From: UBA2199 sp964628035
Lineage (GTDB): Bacteria > Acidobacteriota > Aminicenantia > UBA2199
Reading direction: 5' to 3'
DNA length: 64,000 nt
Assembly: GCA_964628035.1 (NCBI GenBank)
Contig: CAZVPI010000015.1
Span: forward strand, 9,473 to 73,472
Shown: piece after piece, positions 1 through 10,200 of the stretch
Numbering within the stretch: the first letter of the stretch is position 1
Layout of the letters: each line of letters starts with the position of its first letter
The notes under the pieces: model-generated
Database searches by the model: none
What the model was told of the DNA's origin: nothing
What the model saw: only the letters and a program-made list of their open reading frames with translations
Program-made: the position numbers and the translations under genes

Positions 1-2
1 CC

Positions 3-365
3 CGCGCCCTGGCCAAGCGCGTGGTGGCCTTCCGCCTGCAGGAAAGCGCGGCGACCGAGCCGCTGCCCGAGGCCGAGGCCGTTGCCGGCCAGGCCATGGC
101 CTGCCTGTGCGAGCGCGTGTCGGCCGACGAGGTGCGGCGCCTGATCCGCCAGGGAATCACCGACATCAACCAGATCAAGGCCGTCACCCGCGCCGGCATG
201 GGCGCCTGCGGCGGCAAGTCGTGCGACACGCTGATCCGCTCCATCTTCCGCCAGGAGGGGATCGACCCCGGCCGCGTCATTCCGGGAACCAAGCGGCCGC
301 TCTACGTCGAGGTGCCGCTGGGCACCCTGGCCGGCGCTCTCGGGGCGGGGAACGAGGGGGAATGA
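3..365 (+). CDS. C-terminal part of a FAD oxidoreductase with BFD-type [2Fe-2S] domain (partial)
   Basis: The reading frame is open to the window edge, so only the last ~120 residues are present. They contain a BFD-like [2Fe-2S] domain: four cysteines in the spacing C-x-C-x32-C-x4-C (motifs ACLCERV and GACGGKSC). In the known family this domain closes the alpha/B subunit of two- or three-subunit FAD dehydrogenases such as HcnB or opine/hydroxyproline dehydrogenases, passing electrons between flavins. The next gene encodes a DAO-type FAD subunit starting within a few bases of this stop, the same order as hcnB-hcnC. The substrate cannot be deduced here. The FAD/NAD-binding half should lie upstream of the window. 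Confidence 0.8.
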   Translation, partial: RALAKRVVAFRLQESAATEPLPEAEAVAGQAMACLCERVSADEVRRLIRQGITDINQIKAVTRAGMGACGGKSCDTLIRSIFRQEGIDPGRVIPGTKRPLYVEVPLGTLAGALGAGNEGE

Positions 366-367
366 CC

Positions 368-1522
368 ATGGCCAAAAACTACGACGTCATCGTCATCGGC
401 GCCGGCTCGGTGGGCGTTCCCGCCGCCCTCTCGCTGGCGCGGGCCGGCCTCTCGGTCCTGATCCTCGACGAGCTGGCCTCGCCCGGGCAGCTGAGCAACA
501 AGAAGGCCATCGGCGGCATCCGCGCCACCCACTCCGATTTCGGCAAGATCAAGGTCTGCCAGCGCAGCATCGAGATCTTCGCCGGCTGGAGGGAGAACGA
601 GGGCGACGAGATCGGCTGGCTGAGCAACGGCTACAGCTACCCCGCCTACTCGGACGACATGGAGAGGAAGCTCAAGGAGCTGATGCAGGTCCAGCACTCG
701 TTCGGCCTGAACATCGGCTGGGTCTCGCCCGACGAGTACGACGAGCTGGTGCCGGGGATCAACCGCGAGGGCTTGCGCGGTTCCACCTACTCGCCCGAAG
801 ACGGCAGCGCCTCGCCGCTGCTGGCGGTGAACGCCTTCTACTTCAAGAGCCTGCAGGCGGGCGCCGAGTACCGCTTCCAGGAGAAGGCCACCGCCCTGCG
901 CCTGGAAGGGGGAAAGGTCGTTGCCGTCGCCAGCGACAGGGGCGAATACGGCTGCGGCCAACTGATCAACGCCGCCGGCAACAGCGCCCGCGCGATCGCC
1001 CGCCTGGCCGGCCTCGACGTGCCGGTGGTCCCCGACAACCACGAGGGAGCGATCACCGAGCCGGTGAAGCGTTTCTTCGGGCCGATGGTGGTCGATATCC
1101 GCCCCGAGCCGGGATCGGCCAACTACTACTTCTACCAGAACCACGAGGGGCAGGTGGTCTTCTGCATCACCCCCGACCCGCCCATCCTGGGCGTGCTCAA
1201 CGAGTCGACCTCGGTCTTCTTCCCGCAGGTGGCGAGGCGCATGGTGCAGCTCTACTCGCGCCTGGCGTCGCTGCGCGTGCGCCGCTCCTGGCGCGGCCAG
1301 TACCCGATGACCCCCGACGGCTTCCCCATCGTCGGCCGCGACGCGACGGTCGCCAATTACATCCACGCCGTGGGCATGTGCGGCCAGGGCTTCATGCTGG
1401 GGCCGGGCCTGGGCGAGCTGCTGGCGCGCATCGTCCGCAACGAGGAGACGGAGGACGACCGCCGCATCCTGCAGAGCTTCCTGCCCACCAGGGAGTTCAA
1501 GGGAGTAGAGGCGCTTAAATAA
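368..1522 (+). CDS. FAD-dependent amine/amino-acid dehydrogenase, DAO family (HcnC/glycine-oxidase-like)
   Basis: 384-residue protein with an N-terminal Rossmann FAD motif (VIVIGAGSVGVPAALSLARA) and the C-terminal DAO signature around GMCGQGFMLGPGLGELLARI. The family oxidises secondary or primary amines (glycine, sarcosine, D-amino acids, hydroxyproline, opines). Paired with the upstream BFD subunit it most likely forms a membrane-linked dehydrogenase rather than a free oxidase. ATG 368 is preferred because GAGGGGG lies 7 nt upstream; ATG 362 overlaps the previous stop (ATGA) and is an alternative. Either start implies translational coupling. A repeat element begins 7 nt after the stop. The substrate is unknown. 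Confidence 0.85.
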   Translation: MAKNYDVIVIGAGSVGVPAALSLARAGLSVLILDELASPGQLSNKKAIGGIRATHSDFGKIKVCQRSIEIFAGWRENEGDEIGWLSNGYSYPAYSDDMERKLKELMQVQHSFGLNIGWVSPDEYDELVPGINREGLRGSTYSPEDGSASPLLAVNAFYFKSLQAGAEYRFQEKATALRLEGGKVVAVASDRGEYGCGQLINAAGNSARAIARLAGLDVPVVPDNHEGAITEPVKRFFGPMVVDIRPEPGSANYYFYQNHEGQVVFCITPDPPILGVLNESTSVFFPQVARRMVQLYSRLASLRVRRSWRGQYPMTPDGFPIVGRDATVANYIHAVGMCGQGFMLGPGLGELLARIVRNEETEDDRRILQSFLPTREFKGVEALK

Positions 1523-1528
1523 ACCAAG

Positions 1529-2019
1529 CTCGAGACGTTAGACGTTAGACGTTCGTGGTTAGCAAGAAAGCATATCTGCCCAAAATGGCTTTGAACCCGG
1601 GAAGACGAAAGCACCAAGTTCCAAGCACCAAATCCCAAATAAGCACGAAGCACCAATAACCCAATGACCAAAACAAAAAGCCATATTAGGATCAGGTTCT
1701 ACACACCTACAGTGCATTTTGGTCTTCGTTTGGGCCACAACGTCCCCGCCAGGGGATTGGAATTTGGAACTTGGAATTTGTTTGGGATTTGGTGCTTGGA
1801 ATTTTTGTCTTACGAGCATCAGGCCTAGCCACAAAAACCGCTTGGGCTAGCCCCGAAACCCTTTACAGCGCTAGTTGTCTGCTTAAAAAACAATTAATTT
1901 TGGACAGCAATGGCACGAAAGATTCCATATATCTATTGTTTGTCCTTAATAACTTGCTCACATCTGGCGTCTTTTGCTTGTTCCATGCCTTGCTGACGTC
2001 TAACGTCTAACGTCTCGAG
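1529..2019. repeat. 491-bp intergenic element bounded by 24-bp perfect inverted repeats
   Basis: Positions 1529-1552 and 1996-2019 are perfect inverted copies built from the heptamer GACGTTA (2.7 units) plus CTCGA. The terminus continues into GTGGTTAGCAAGA on the left and GCCTTGCTG on the right; both extensions recur at 63804-63830 and 63897-63917. The interior is AT-richer than the flanking genes and has no convincing gene. It lies tail-to-tail between the DAO gene and a small minus-strand gene. It could be a MITE-like mobile element or a structural element at gene 3' ends; I do not recognise a named family. Confidence 0.8.
1619..1801. repeat. Inner inverted repeat made of TTGGAAT/TTTGGGA-type heptads
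   Basis: A 21-bp perfect inverted pair (1619-1639 and 1781-1801, core CAAGCACCAAATCCC) is nested inside the larger element. The right side from about 1757 to 1806 is a chain of degenerate heptads GGAATTT, GGAACTT, GGAATTT, GGGATTT, GGTGCTT, GGAATTT; the left side carries the complementary CCAA phrases. As RNA it would form a long stem. The nesting suggests one repeat inserted into another. Confidence 0.75.
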
Positions 2020-2027
2020 ATCTATTT

Positions 2028-2276
2028 TTATATCAACTGCTTCCCCAAAAAGGCCAATAGTGAAAAAACCATGGTCCACGGCACCGACCCCGCTGCCAGC
2101 CAGGGCAACAGCCGCCTTGGCGGCGCGCCCAGGAACAGGCCGAAGGCGGCGCCGAGCGGCGAGCCGACCAGCAGCGGCGCCAGCAGCGGGTCGAGTCCCA
2201 TGGCCGCGCCGGCCGGCGCCGCCGCCCACAGCTCGGCCATGCCGAGCGCGAACAGGGTGATCCGCTTCCAGGGCAT
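2028..2276 (-). CDS. Small hydrophobic membrane protein, possibly related to small multidrug-export (COG2426-type) proteins
   Basis: An 82-residue frame with two or three predicted membrane stretches (residues ~5-40 rich in Ala/Leu/Gly, and a C-terminal segment around WTMVFSLLAFLG). The stretch ELWAAAPAGAAMGL loosely resembles the ELRGAIPVGIALGL-type signature of COG2426 small membrane proteins, but the protein is shorter than that family. The ribosome-binding site is weak (GAGA just before ATG 2276). It is convergent with the DAO gene, with the 24-bp repeat right after its stop, and divergent from the outer-membrane protein gene. It may be a remnant or a chance frame. Confidence 0.45.
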   Translation of the reverse strand: MPWKRITLFALGMAELWAAAPAGAAMGLDPLLAPLLVGSPLGAAFGLFLGAPPRRLLPWLAAGSVPWTMVFSLLAFLGKQLI

Positions 2277-2364
2277 TCTCGTTCCATCTCGCGCCGCCCT
2301 TGCAGCGCGCCGGCACCGGCGCGTAAACCGCACGCCCTCTCCAGGCGGGTGTCGGCGGCGCAGA

Positions 2365-2393
2365 TTGCTTTTTCGCCTGTTTTGCGCTATGTA
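2365..2393 (+). promoter_or_regulatory. Possible sigma70-type promoter for the outer-membrane protein/symporter operon
   Basis: TTGCTT (2365-2370), 17-nt spacer, TATGTA (2388-2393), about 70 nt before ATG 2467. Both boxes are imperfect, so this is tentative. Confidence 0.35.
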
Positions 2394-2466
2394 TGACCTT
2401 CGCCGACCGCCGCCCTCCCCTGCCGCTTCAAGGAGGGCCGGCCCAGCGCCCGCAAGTGGAGGAAAA

Positions 2467-3771
2467 ATGCTCCGTGCATTCAAGGCCCTGTTCGTGGTTG
2501 CCATTATCGCCGTAGGCGCGGCCCTGCCGGCGCCTGCCGAAGCCGACAACAGCAAGCTCGACGTCTATTTCTGGGAGCGCGTGCGCCAGGAGAGCTGGGA
2601 CAACACCCTGAGCCTCGACGAGTCTGCCGCCGACACCAGCGCCTACCTGCGACTGCGCACCGGCCTGGGCGCTTATTGGCGCCCGGGAAAGGCTTGGGAG
2701 TTCCACCTGCGCCTGACAAACGAAAATCGCGTTTACATGGCTCCCAAGCTTGACCCCAGGTTCAAGAGCGACTTCAACATCCACGAGGTCTTTTTCGATC
2801 AATTGAGCCTGCGCTGGCGCGGCAAGGGCAGCCGGCCGCTGACCGTCACCGCCGGCCGCTTTGACATGATGCTCGGCGAGGGCTTCCTGCTCATGGACGG
2901 CGGGCCGCTCGACGGCTCGCGCTCGGGCTACTTCAACGGCCTGCGCCTCGACTGCCCCCTGAAGAACAAAAACAGCCTGACATTTTTCTTCGTGCGCCAG
3001 CCCCGGACCGACACCCTGCTGCCGGTGGTCAACGACAGGGAACAGGCCATGATCGAGCAGGAGGAGCAGGGGGTCGGGCTGTATTTCACGAGCCAGGCGA
3101 AGCGCACCGGCCTGGAAGCCTACCTGTTCCGCAAGGATACTTTCGCCTTCGCCGCCCTGCCCGCCGGCGCCCTGCACGTGGCCGGCGGCCGCGTCGCCCA
3201 CCCCTTCTCGGAAAAGCTGTCCCTGACCGCCGAGGCCGCCCTCCAGCTCGGGACGCTCGGCGACAGGAGCCGCCGCGGCTTGGGCGGCTATTTCCACCTC
3301 GACCACCGGCCGGGCCGGCGCTTTCCCGTGCCGGCGCAGCTGACCCTGGGCGGCATCTGGCTGAGCGGCGACGACCCGGCCACGCCGCGCTACGAGGGCT
3401 GGGACGCGGCCTTCAGCCGCTGGCCCAATTGGAGCGACTCGCTCATCTACCTGCAGGCGCGGGAGACGCGCGTCGCCGACTGGGTCAACTTCGCCTCGCT
3501 GTACGCCGGAGCGGTGTTCGAGCCCGCCGAGCGCGTGAAGGTCCACCTGACCTGGCACAGGCTGTCGGCCCCGGAAAAGACCGCCCCCTCGGCCCTGCTC
3601 AGCGGCGCCGGGGGCGACCGAGGCTGGCTGGCGATCGCCCGGGCCGCCTACGACGTGTCCCGGCACCTTTCCGGGCGCCTGATCTGGGAGTATTTCCGCC
3701 CCGGCGGCTTCTACCGCGCCGGCGCCGACCCCTATCACTGGGTGCAGTTCGAGATGTTCTTCCGTTTCTAA
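2467..3771 (+). CDS. Outer-membrane beta-barrel protein, alginate-export-like
   Basis: 434 residues. ATG 2467 was chosen because GGAGG lies 5 nt upstream and it opens a clear signal peptide (MLRAFKALFVVAIIAVGAA, Ala-rich cleavage region near residue 27). The mature part is a series of amphipathic beta-strand-like segments with many aromatic residues and ends in Phe (FRF), as outer-membrane barrels do. The layout (long first strand, then TAGRFDMMLGEGFLLMDGG) resembles alginate-export/AlgE-like porins. It is followed 22 nt later by a sodium:solute symporter with a strong Shine-Dalgarno, so the two probably form an operon moving one small solute across both membranes. The substrate is unknown. 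Confidence 0.7.
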   Translation: MLRAFKALFVVAIIAVGAALPAPAEADNSKLDVYFWERVRQESWDNTLSLDESAADTSAYLRLRTGLGAYWRPGKAWEFHLRLTNENRVYMAPKLDPRFKSDFNIHEVFFDQLSLRWRGKGSRPLTVTAGRFDMMLGEGFLLMDGGPLDGSRSGYFNGLRLDCPLKNKNSLTFFFVRQPRTDTLLPVVNDREQAMIEQEEQGVGLYFTSQAKRTGLEAYLFRKDTFAFAALPAGALHVAGGRVAHPFSEKLSLTAEAALQLGTLGDRSRRGLGGYFHLDHRPGRRFPVPAQLTLGGIWLSGDDPATPRYEGWDAAFSRWPNWSDSLIYLQARETRVADWVNFASLYAGAVFEPAERVKVHLTWHRLSAPEKTAPSALLSGAGGDRGWLAIARAAYDVSRHLSGRLIWEYFRPGGFYRAGADPYHWVQFEMFFRF

Positions 3772-3793
3772 GCGGGCCAAGGAGGAGGGAGAG

Positions 3794-5263
3794 ATGATCC
3801 TGAAAATCACGGTCCTGGCGCTGTACGTATTGGCCATCGTGGCCATCGGCGTCCTGCGCGGCAGGAAGACCGAGACGTTCCACGACTTTTTCCTCGGCGG
3901 CGGCAACATCGGCCCCTGGATGACCGCCTTCACCTACGGCGCCGCCTATTTCTCGGCGGTGATCTTCATCGGCTTCTCGGGCAAGATCGGCTGGCAGTTC
4001 GGCTACTCGGGGGTGTGGATCGCCGTGGGCAACACCCTGGTCGGCGTGCTCCTGGTCTGGGCGCTGCTGGGCTGGCGGGTCAAGAAGATGGCCCAGGAGT
4101 ACCAGGTGGCCACCATGGCCGAGTACTTCGAGAAGCGCTACCAGAGCCGCTTCCTGAAGCTCTTCGCGGCGCTGGCCGTCTTCGTCTTCTTCATCCCCTA
4201 CTCGGCCGCCGTCTTCATCGGCCTCTCCTACCTCTTCCAGCTGAACTTCGGCACCGAGTTCTGGCACGCCCTGGCCTTCATGGGCCTGTTCACCGCCGTC
4301 TACATGGTGCTGGGCGGCTACAAGTCGATGACCATGATGGACGTTTTTTTCGGCGTCCTGATGCTGATCGGCGGCGGCGTGGTGATCGTCAGCGTCCTGG
4401 CCAAGGCCGGCGGCCTGGCCGCGGCGACGGAGCGGCTGGCGGCCATCGATCCCAGGCTGACCGCCGCCGTCGGCCCGCCCGGCTGGTGGCCCCTGTTCTG
4501 CCTGGTGTTCCTGACCTCGGTGGCGCCGTTCGCCATGCCGCAGCTGGTGCAGAAATTCTACGCCGTGCGCGACCGCCGCGCCGTCCGCGCCGGCATGTGG
4601 ATCTCGACCGCCTTCGCCCTGATCCTCACGGCCATCGCCTACTTCTCGGGCAGCTTCTCGCGGCTGCTGCTCAATCCCGAGAACGCCCCCGGCGCCTTCG
4701 CAGGCGGCAAGCCCGTCTTCGACGCCCTGGTCCCCGAGCTCCTGGCCAGGTCGGTGCCGAATTCGCTGATCATCTTCATCATGCTGCTGATCCTGTCGGC
4801 GTCGATGTCGACGCTGGCGGCGCTGGTGCTCATCTCCAGTTCGTCGCTGGCCAAGGACCTCTACGCCGGCTTCGTCAACCCCCGCGTCTCCGACCGCACG
4901 CTGACGCGCATGATGCGATCCTTCAGCGCCTTCTTCATCCTGCTCTCGGTCATCCTGGCCTACACGCGGCCGGCGACCATCGTCTCCATCCTGGGCATCT
5001 CCTGGGGCGCCATCGGCGCCTTGTTCCTCGGGCCCTTCATCTGGGGCTTGTTCACGAAGCGGGCGAACCGCTTCGGGGCCATCGCCGCCTCGCTGCTGGC
5101 GCTGGCCGTATGCCTGGTCCTCTACCTGGGCGGCCGCCCCTCGCCCGAGGCCGGCACCGTGGGCATGATGGTCTCGCTGGCCGCCACGCCGCTGTTCAGC
5201 CTGCTGGGGAGAAGACCACACGGACGGACACGGACGGACACGGAAGGACACGGACGAGAATAA
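3794..5263 (+). CDS. Sodium:solute symporter (SSF/SSS family)
   Basis: 489 residues with about 13 hydrophobic segments and typical family features: N-terminal helix followed by ETFHDFFLGGGNIGPW, then TAFTYGAAYFSAVIFIGFSG, the region that shapes the substrate/sodium site in PutP/SGLT-like carriers. It sits in the inner membrane and should import an organic solute with sodium. GGAGGGAGAG lies just before ATG 3794. The last ~15 residues (RPHGRTRTDTEGHGRE) are encoded by four tandem 10-bp units at 5218-5257, so the natural C-terminus appears replaced by repeat DNA. Convergent with bipA, 12 nt between stops. Confidence 0.9.
   Translation: MILKITVLALYVLAIVAIGVLRGRKTETFHDFFLGGGNIGPWMTAFTYGAAYFSAVIFIGFSGKIGWQFGYSGVWIAVGNTLVGVLLVWALLGWRVKKMAQEYQVATMAEYFEKRYQSRFLKLFAALAVFVFFIPYSAAVFIGLSYLFQLNFGTEFWHALAFMGLFTAVYMVLGGYKSMTMMDVFFGVLMLIGGGVVIVSVLAKAGGLAAATERLAAIDPRLTAAVGPPGWWPLFCLVFLTSVAPFAMPQLVQKFYAVRDRRAVRAGMWISTAFALILTAIAYFSGSFSRLLLNPENAPGAFAGGKPVFDALVPELLARSVPNSLIIFIMLLILSASMSTLAALVLISSSSLAKDLYAGFVNPRVSDRTLTRMMRSFSAFFILLSVILAYTRPATIVSILGISWGAIGALFLGPFIWGLFTKRANRFGAIAASLLALAVCLVLYLGGRPSPEAGTVGMMVSLAATPLFSLLGRRPHGRTRTDTEGHGRE
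5218..5257. repeat. Four tandem copies of a 10-bp unit (ACACGGACGG) at the end of the symporter gene
   Basis: Units at 5218-5227, 5228-5237, 5238-5247 (ACACGGAAGG) and 5248-5257 (ACACGGACGA). The array runs through the last codons of the symporter frame and into the 13-nt gap before bipA. Like other repeats in this window it lies at a gene 3' end. Confidence 0.9.
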
Positions 5264-5275
5264 AGAAAAAAGACG

Positions 5276-7126
<1,851 letters not shown>

Positions 7127-7192
7127 GCGATCACGAATCCTGCATCGGGGGGAGCAGTGGGAGAGCGGAAACGGGCCTTTCCGTCAGTTGTG

Positions 7193-7244
7193 ATTATACA
7201 CCAAAGTGGCGGGGATTGTAAATCGCGGCTTTTCCCCCTAAAAT
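7193..7244. promoter_or_regulatory. Back-to-back promoters for bipA (minus) and the mannosidase-PTS operon (plus)
   Basis: Minus strand: TTTACA (7222-7217), 18-nt spacer, perfect TATAAT (7198-7193) reading into bipA. Plus strand: TTGTAA (7216-7221), 17-nt spacer, TAAAAT (7239-7244) reading into the mannosidase. The two -35 boxes occupy almost the same bases, so polymerase binding should be mutually exclusive. The bipA promoter is the more convincing of the two. Confidence 0.6.
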
Positions 7245-7292
7245 AGGTTTTGCCCGATGCGGCCGGAACCACCGGGCCCGGAGGAGCACACC

Positions 7293-10200
7293 ATGAAAAC
7301 AAGGCAGCGCACTATCCTGGCGGCGATCGTCCTGACGCCGCTGCTGACGGCCACCCTGGCCATCCCCTGCCGGGCGGCGACGGCGCGCGAACGCATCGCC
7401 GGACTGGGCAAGGCCATCGACACCCGCGTCCTGGACTGGGAGCTGTCGCTCGACGGCTCGCGCTGGGAGCCCTTGCAGCCCGGCCGGACCGTCAAGGCGG
7501 CCGCTTTCCGGCTGCGGGCCACGGTCCGCGCCGCGGAGTTCTTCGCCGGCGCCCGCGTGGCCGGCGCGCCGCTGCGGCTCCACGCCCGCCTGCAGGGCCG
7601 CGGCCTGGTCCTGGCGAACTTCCTCCTCGACGGCAGGGAGCTGGAGCAGGCGACGCTGCACGGCGAGAGCGGCACCGCGGTCGAGGAGACACGCGACGTC
7701 CTGCTCATGGAAAAGGCCGACCAGGCGCCCCATGTTCTGGAGATCGCGGTGGAGAACCGCGGCTTCGTTCCGGCCCGCGGCGAGTCTTGGCCCGAGCGCC
7801 GGCGCGGCGCCCCGGCCGAAGAGGGAAGCTGGTTCAACCTGCAGTCGGCCGAGTTGGTCTACGCCAACGCCGAGAAGAACCTGGCAGCACTGAAAGAATG
7901 GCTGGACTCCTTTCAGTTCGCCGACATCCTGGTCAACCCCGAGCTGAAGCGCTACACCTTCACCGGCAAGCCCTACGACATCCCCGACAAGCGCCGCGTG
8001 GACGCGGCGAGGCTGGCGAGGATCAACGCCGCCCTGGACCGGGCGGCGGCCGCCCTCGACCTCGGGGCGCTGGCCGCGGGCGACTGGCCGCGGGCGCGCG
8101 CCTCGCTGCGGCGCTCGCTGCGCCTGGCGGCGCCGGTCCGCTCCTACCTGAAGGAGTTCCGCATCCACCTGGTGGGCAACGCCCACATCGACATCGCCTG
8201 GCTGTGGCGCATGGCCGAGACCATGGCCCTGGCCAAGAACACCTACGAGACGGTCATCCAGAACATGGGCGAATACCCCGAGCTCACCTACGCCCAGAGC
8301 CAGGCCGTCACCTACGACTGGATCGAAAAGAAGCATCCCGACCTCTTCAAGGCCATCAAGGAAAAGGTGCAGGCCGGGCGCTGGGAGATCGTCGGCGGCA
8401 TGTGGGTCGAGCCCGACTGCAACCTGATCGCCGGCGAGAGCTGGGCGCGCCAGATCCTCTACGGCAAGAAATACTTCCATGAGAAGTTCGGCGTCGACGT
8501 GCGCATCGGCTGGAACCCCGACTCGTTCGGCTACAACTGGAACATGCCGCAGCTCTACAAGCTGGGCGGCATCGACAGTTTCATCACCCAGAAGCTGTGG
8601 TGGAACGACACCACCGTCTTCCCCCACTTCCTCTTCAACTGGCAGGGAGTGGACGGCACGACGATCCTCACCTACATGCCGCCGCTGAGCTACGCCAGCC
8701 GGCTGCAGCTGCAGGAGGTGGCCAACGGCGTCTCCAAGTACGAGGCCACCACCGGCCTGAAGGAGAGCCTGATCCTCTACGGCCTGGGCGACCACGGCGG
8801 CGGCCCCAATCGCGAGATCCTCGACCGCGTGCGCGGCTACGGGAAGCTCTCGCTGGCGCCGCGCTTTGTCCACACCACCCCGAGCCCCTTCCTGCAGAAA
8901 AAACGGAGCGAGAAGCTCGACCTGCCGCTGTGGCAGGACGAGCTCTACCTGGAGTACCACCAGGGGACTTTCACTACCCAAGGAGCGATCAAGAAGAACA
9001 ACCGCCGCACCGAGGCTCTGCTGGCCACGACCGAGAAGCTCGCTTCCATCGCCTGGCTGCTGGACGGCTCCTACCCGGGAAACGAGCTGGAACAATGCTG
9101 GAAGAGCGCCCTCACCCTGCAGTTCCACGACATCCTGCCCGGCTCCTCCATCACCCCGGTGATCCGCGACGCGCTCGAGACGTACAAGAAGGTGCGCCGG
9201 GAGCTGATGTTCCTGCAGGAGAACGCCCTGGCGCGCATCGCCGCCGGCATCGACACCTCATGGGTGAAGGGGACGCCGCTGCTCGTGTTCAACCCCCTCT
9301 CCTGGGAGCGCGACGACGCAGTGACCGTCGTGGTCCAGCTGCCGCCCGGCGGCGCGCGGCTGTTCGATGACCAGGGGCGCGAGATCCCGCATGCCCATTC
9401 CGGCGGCGAGTTCGTTGCAGGCGGGACGCGCCGCCCGGCCGAGTTCACCTTCGTGGCCAGGAACGTGCCTGCCCTGGGCTACCGCATCTACGACCTGATC
9501 GCGGAGCCGGCCGTTGCCGGCGCCGGCCGGGTCAGCGGCGGGGAGATCGTGCCCGGCACGGGCCGGCCCGCGGCTCCGGCGTTCGATCCCGTTTTGGAGA
9601 ACGCCGCGCTGCGCGTGGTCATCGACCGCGAGAGCGGCAACATCCGCAGCCTCTTCGACAAGCGGCAGGGGCGCGAGTTCGTGGCCGCTGGCGAGCAGGC
9701 CAACAAGCTCTGGGTCTACGAGGACCGCCCCGAGGACTGGGACGCCTGGAACATCGGCTATACCGGCCGCGGTTGGGAGCTGAACCGGGCCGACCGGGTG
9801 CAGCTCGTCGAGGACGGCCCGCTGCGGACCGTCGTTCGCATCGACAAGAGCTTCCTCGGCCTGACCAAGTCGCGCGAATACCCCAGCGAGGATTTCCCCT
9901 CCTCCTTCTTCACCCAGCATGTCACCCTCTACAAGGAGCTGGACCGCGTCGACATCCGCACCGAGGCCGACTGGTGGGAGGACCACCTGTCGCTGAAGGC
10001 CTGCTTCCCCGTCGACGTGGAGGCCGAGAAGGCCTATTACGAGATCCCCTTCGCCGCCATCGGCCGCACCACCCGCTCCGAGACGCTGTGGGAGAAGGCG
10101 CGCTACGAGGTGCCGGCCCTGCGCTGGGCCGACCTGGCCGACGAAAAGGGCGGCCTGGCCCTGCTCAACGACGGCAAGTACGGCCACGACATCCACGGCG

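Noticed and set aside
1771..2010. Small plus-strand ORF inside the repeat element
   Set aside because: AT-rich repeat-derived sequence, no ribosome-binding site, no family resemblance.
5218..5257. Short CRISPR-like array
   Set aside because: Units are contiguous 10-mers with no spacers and no cas genes in the window.
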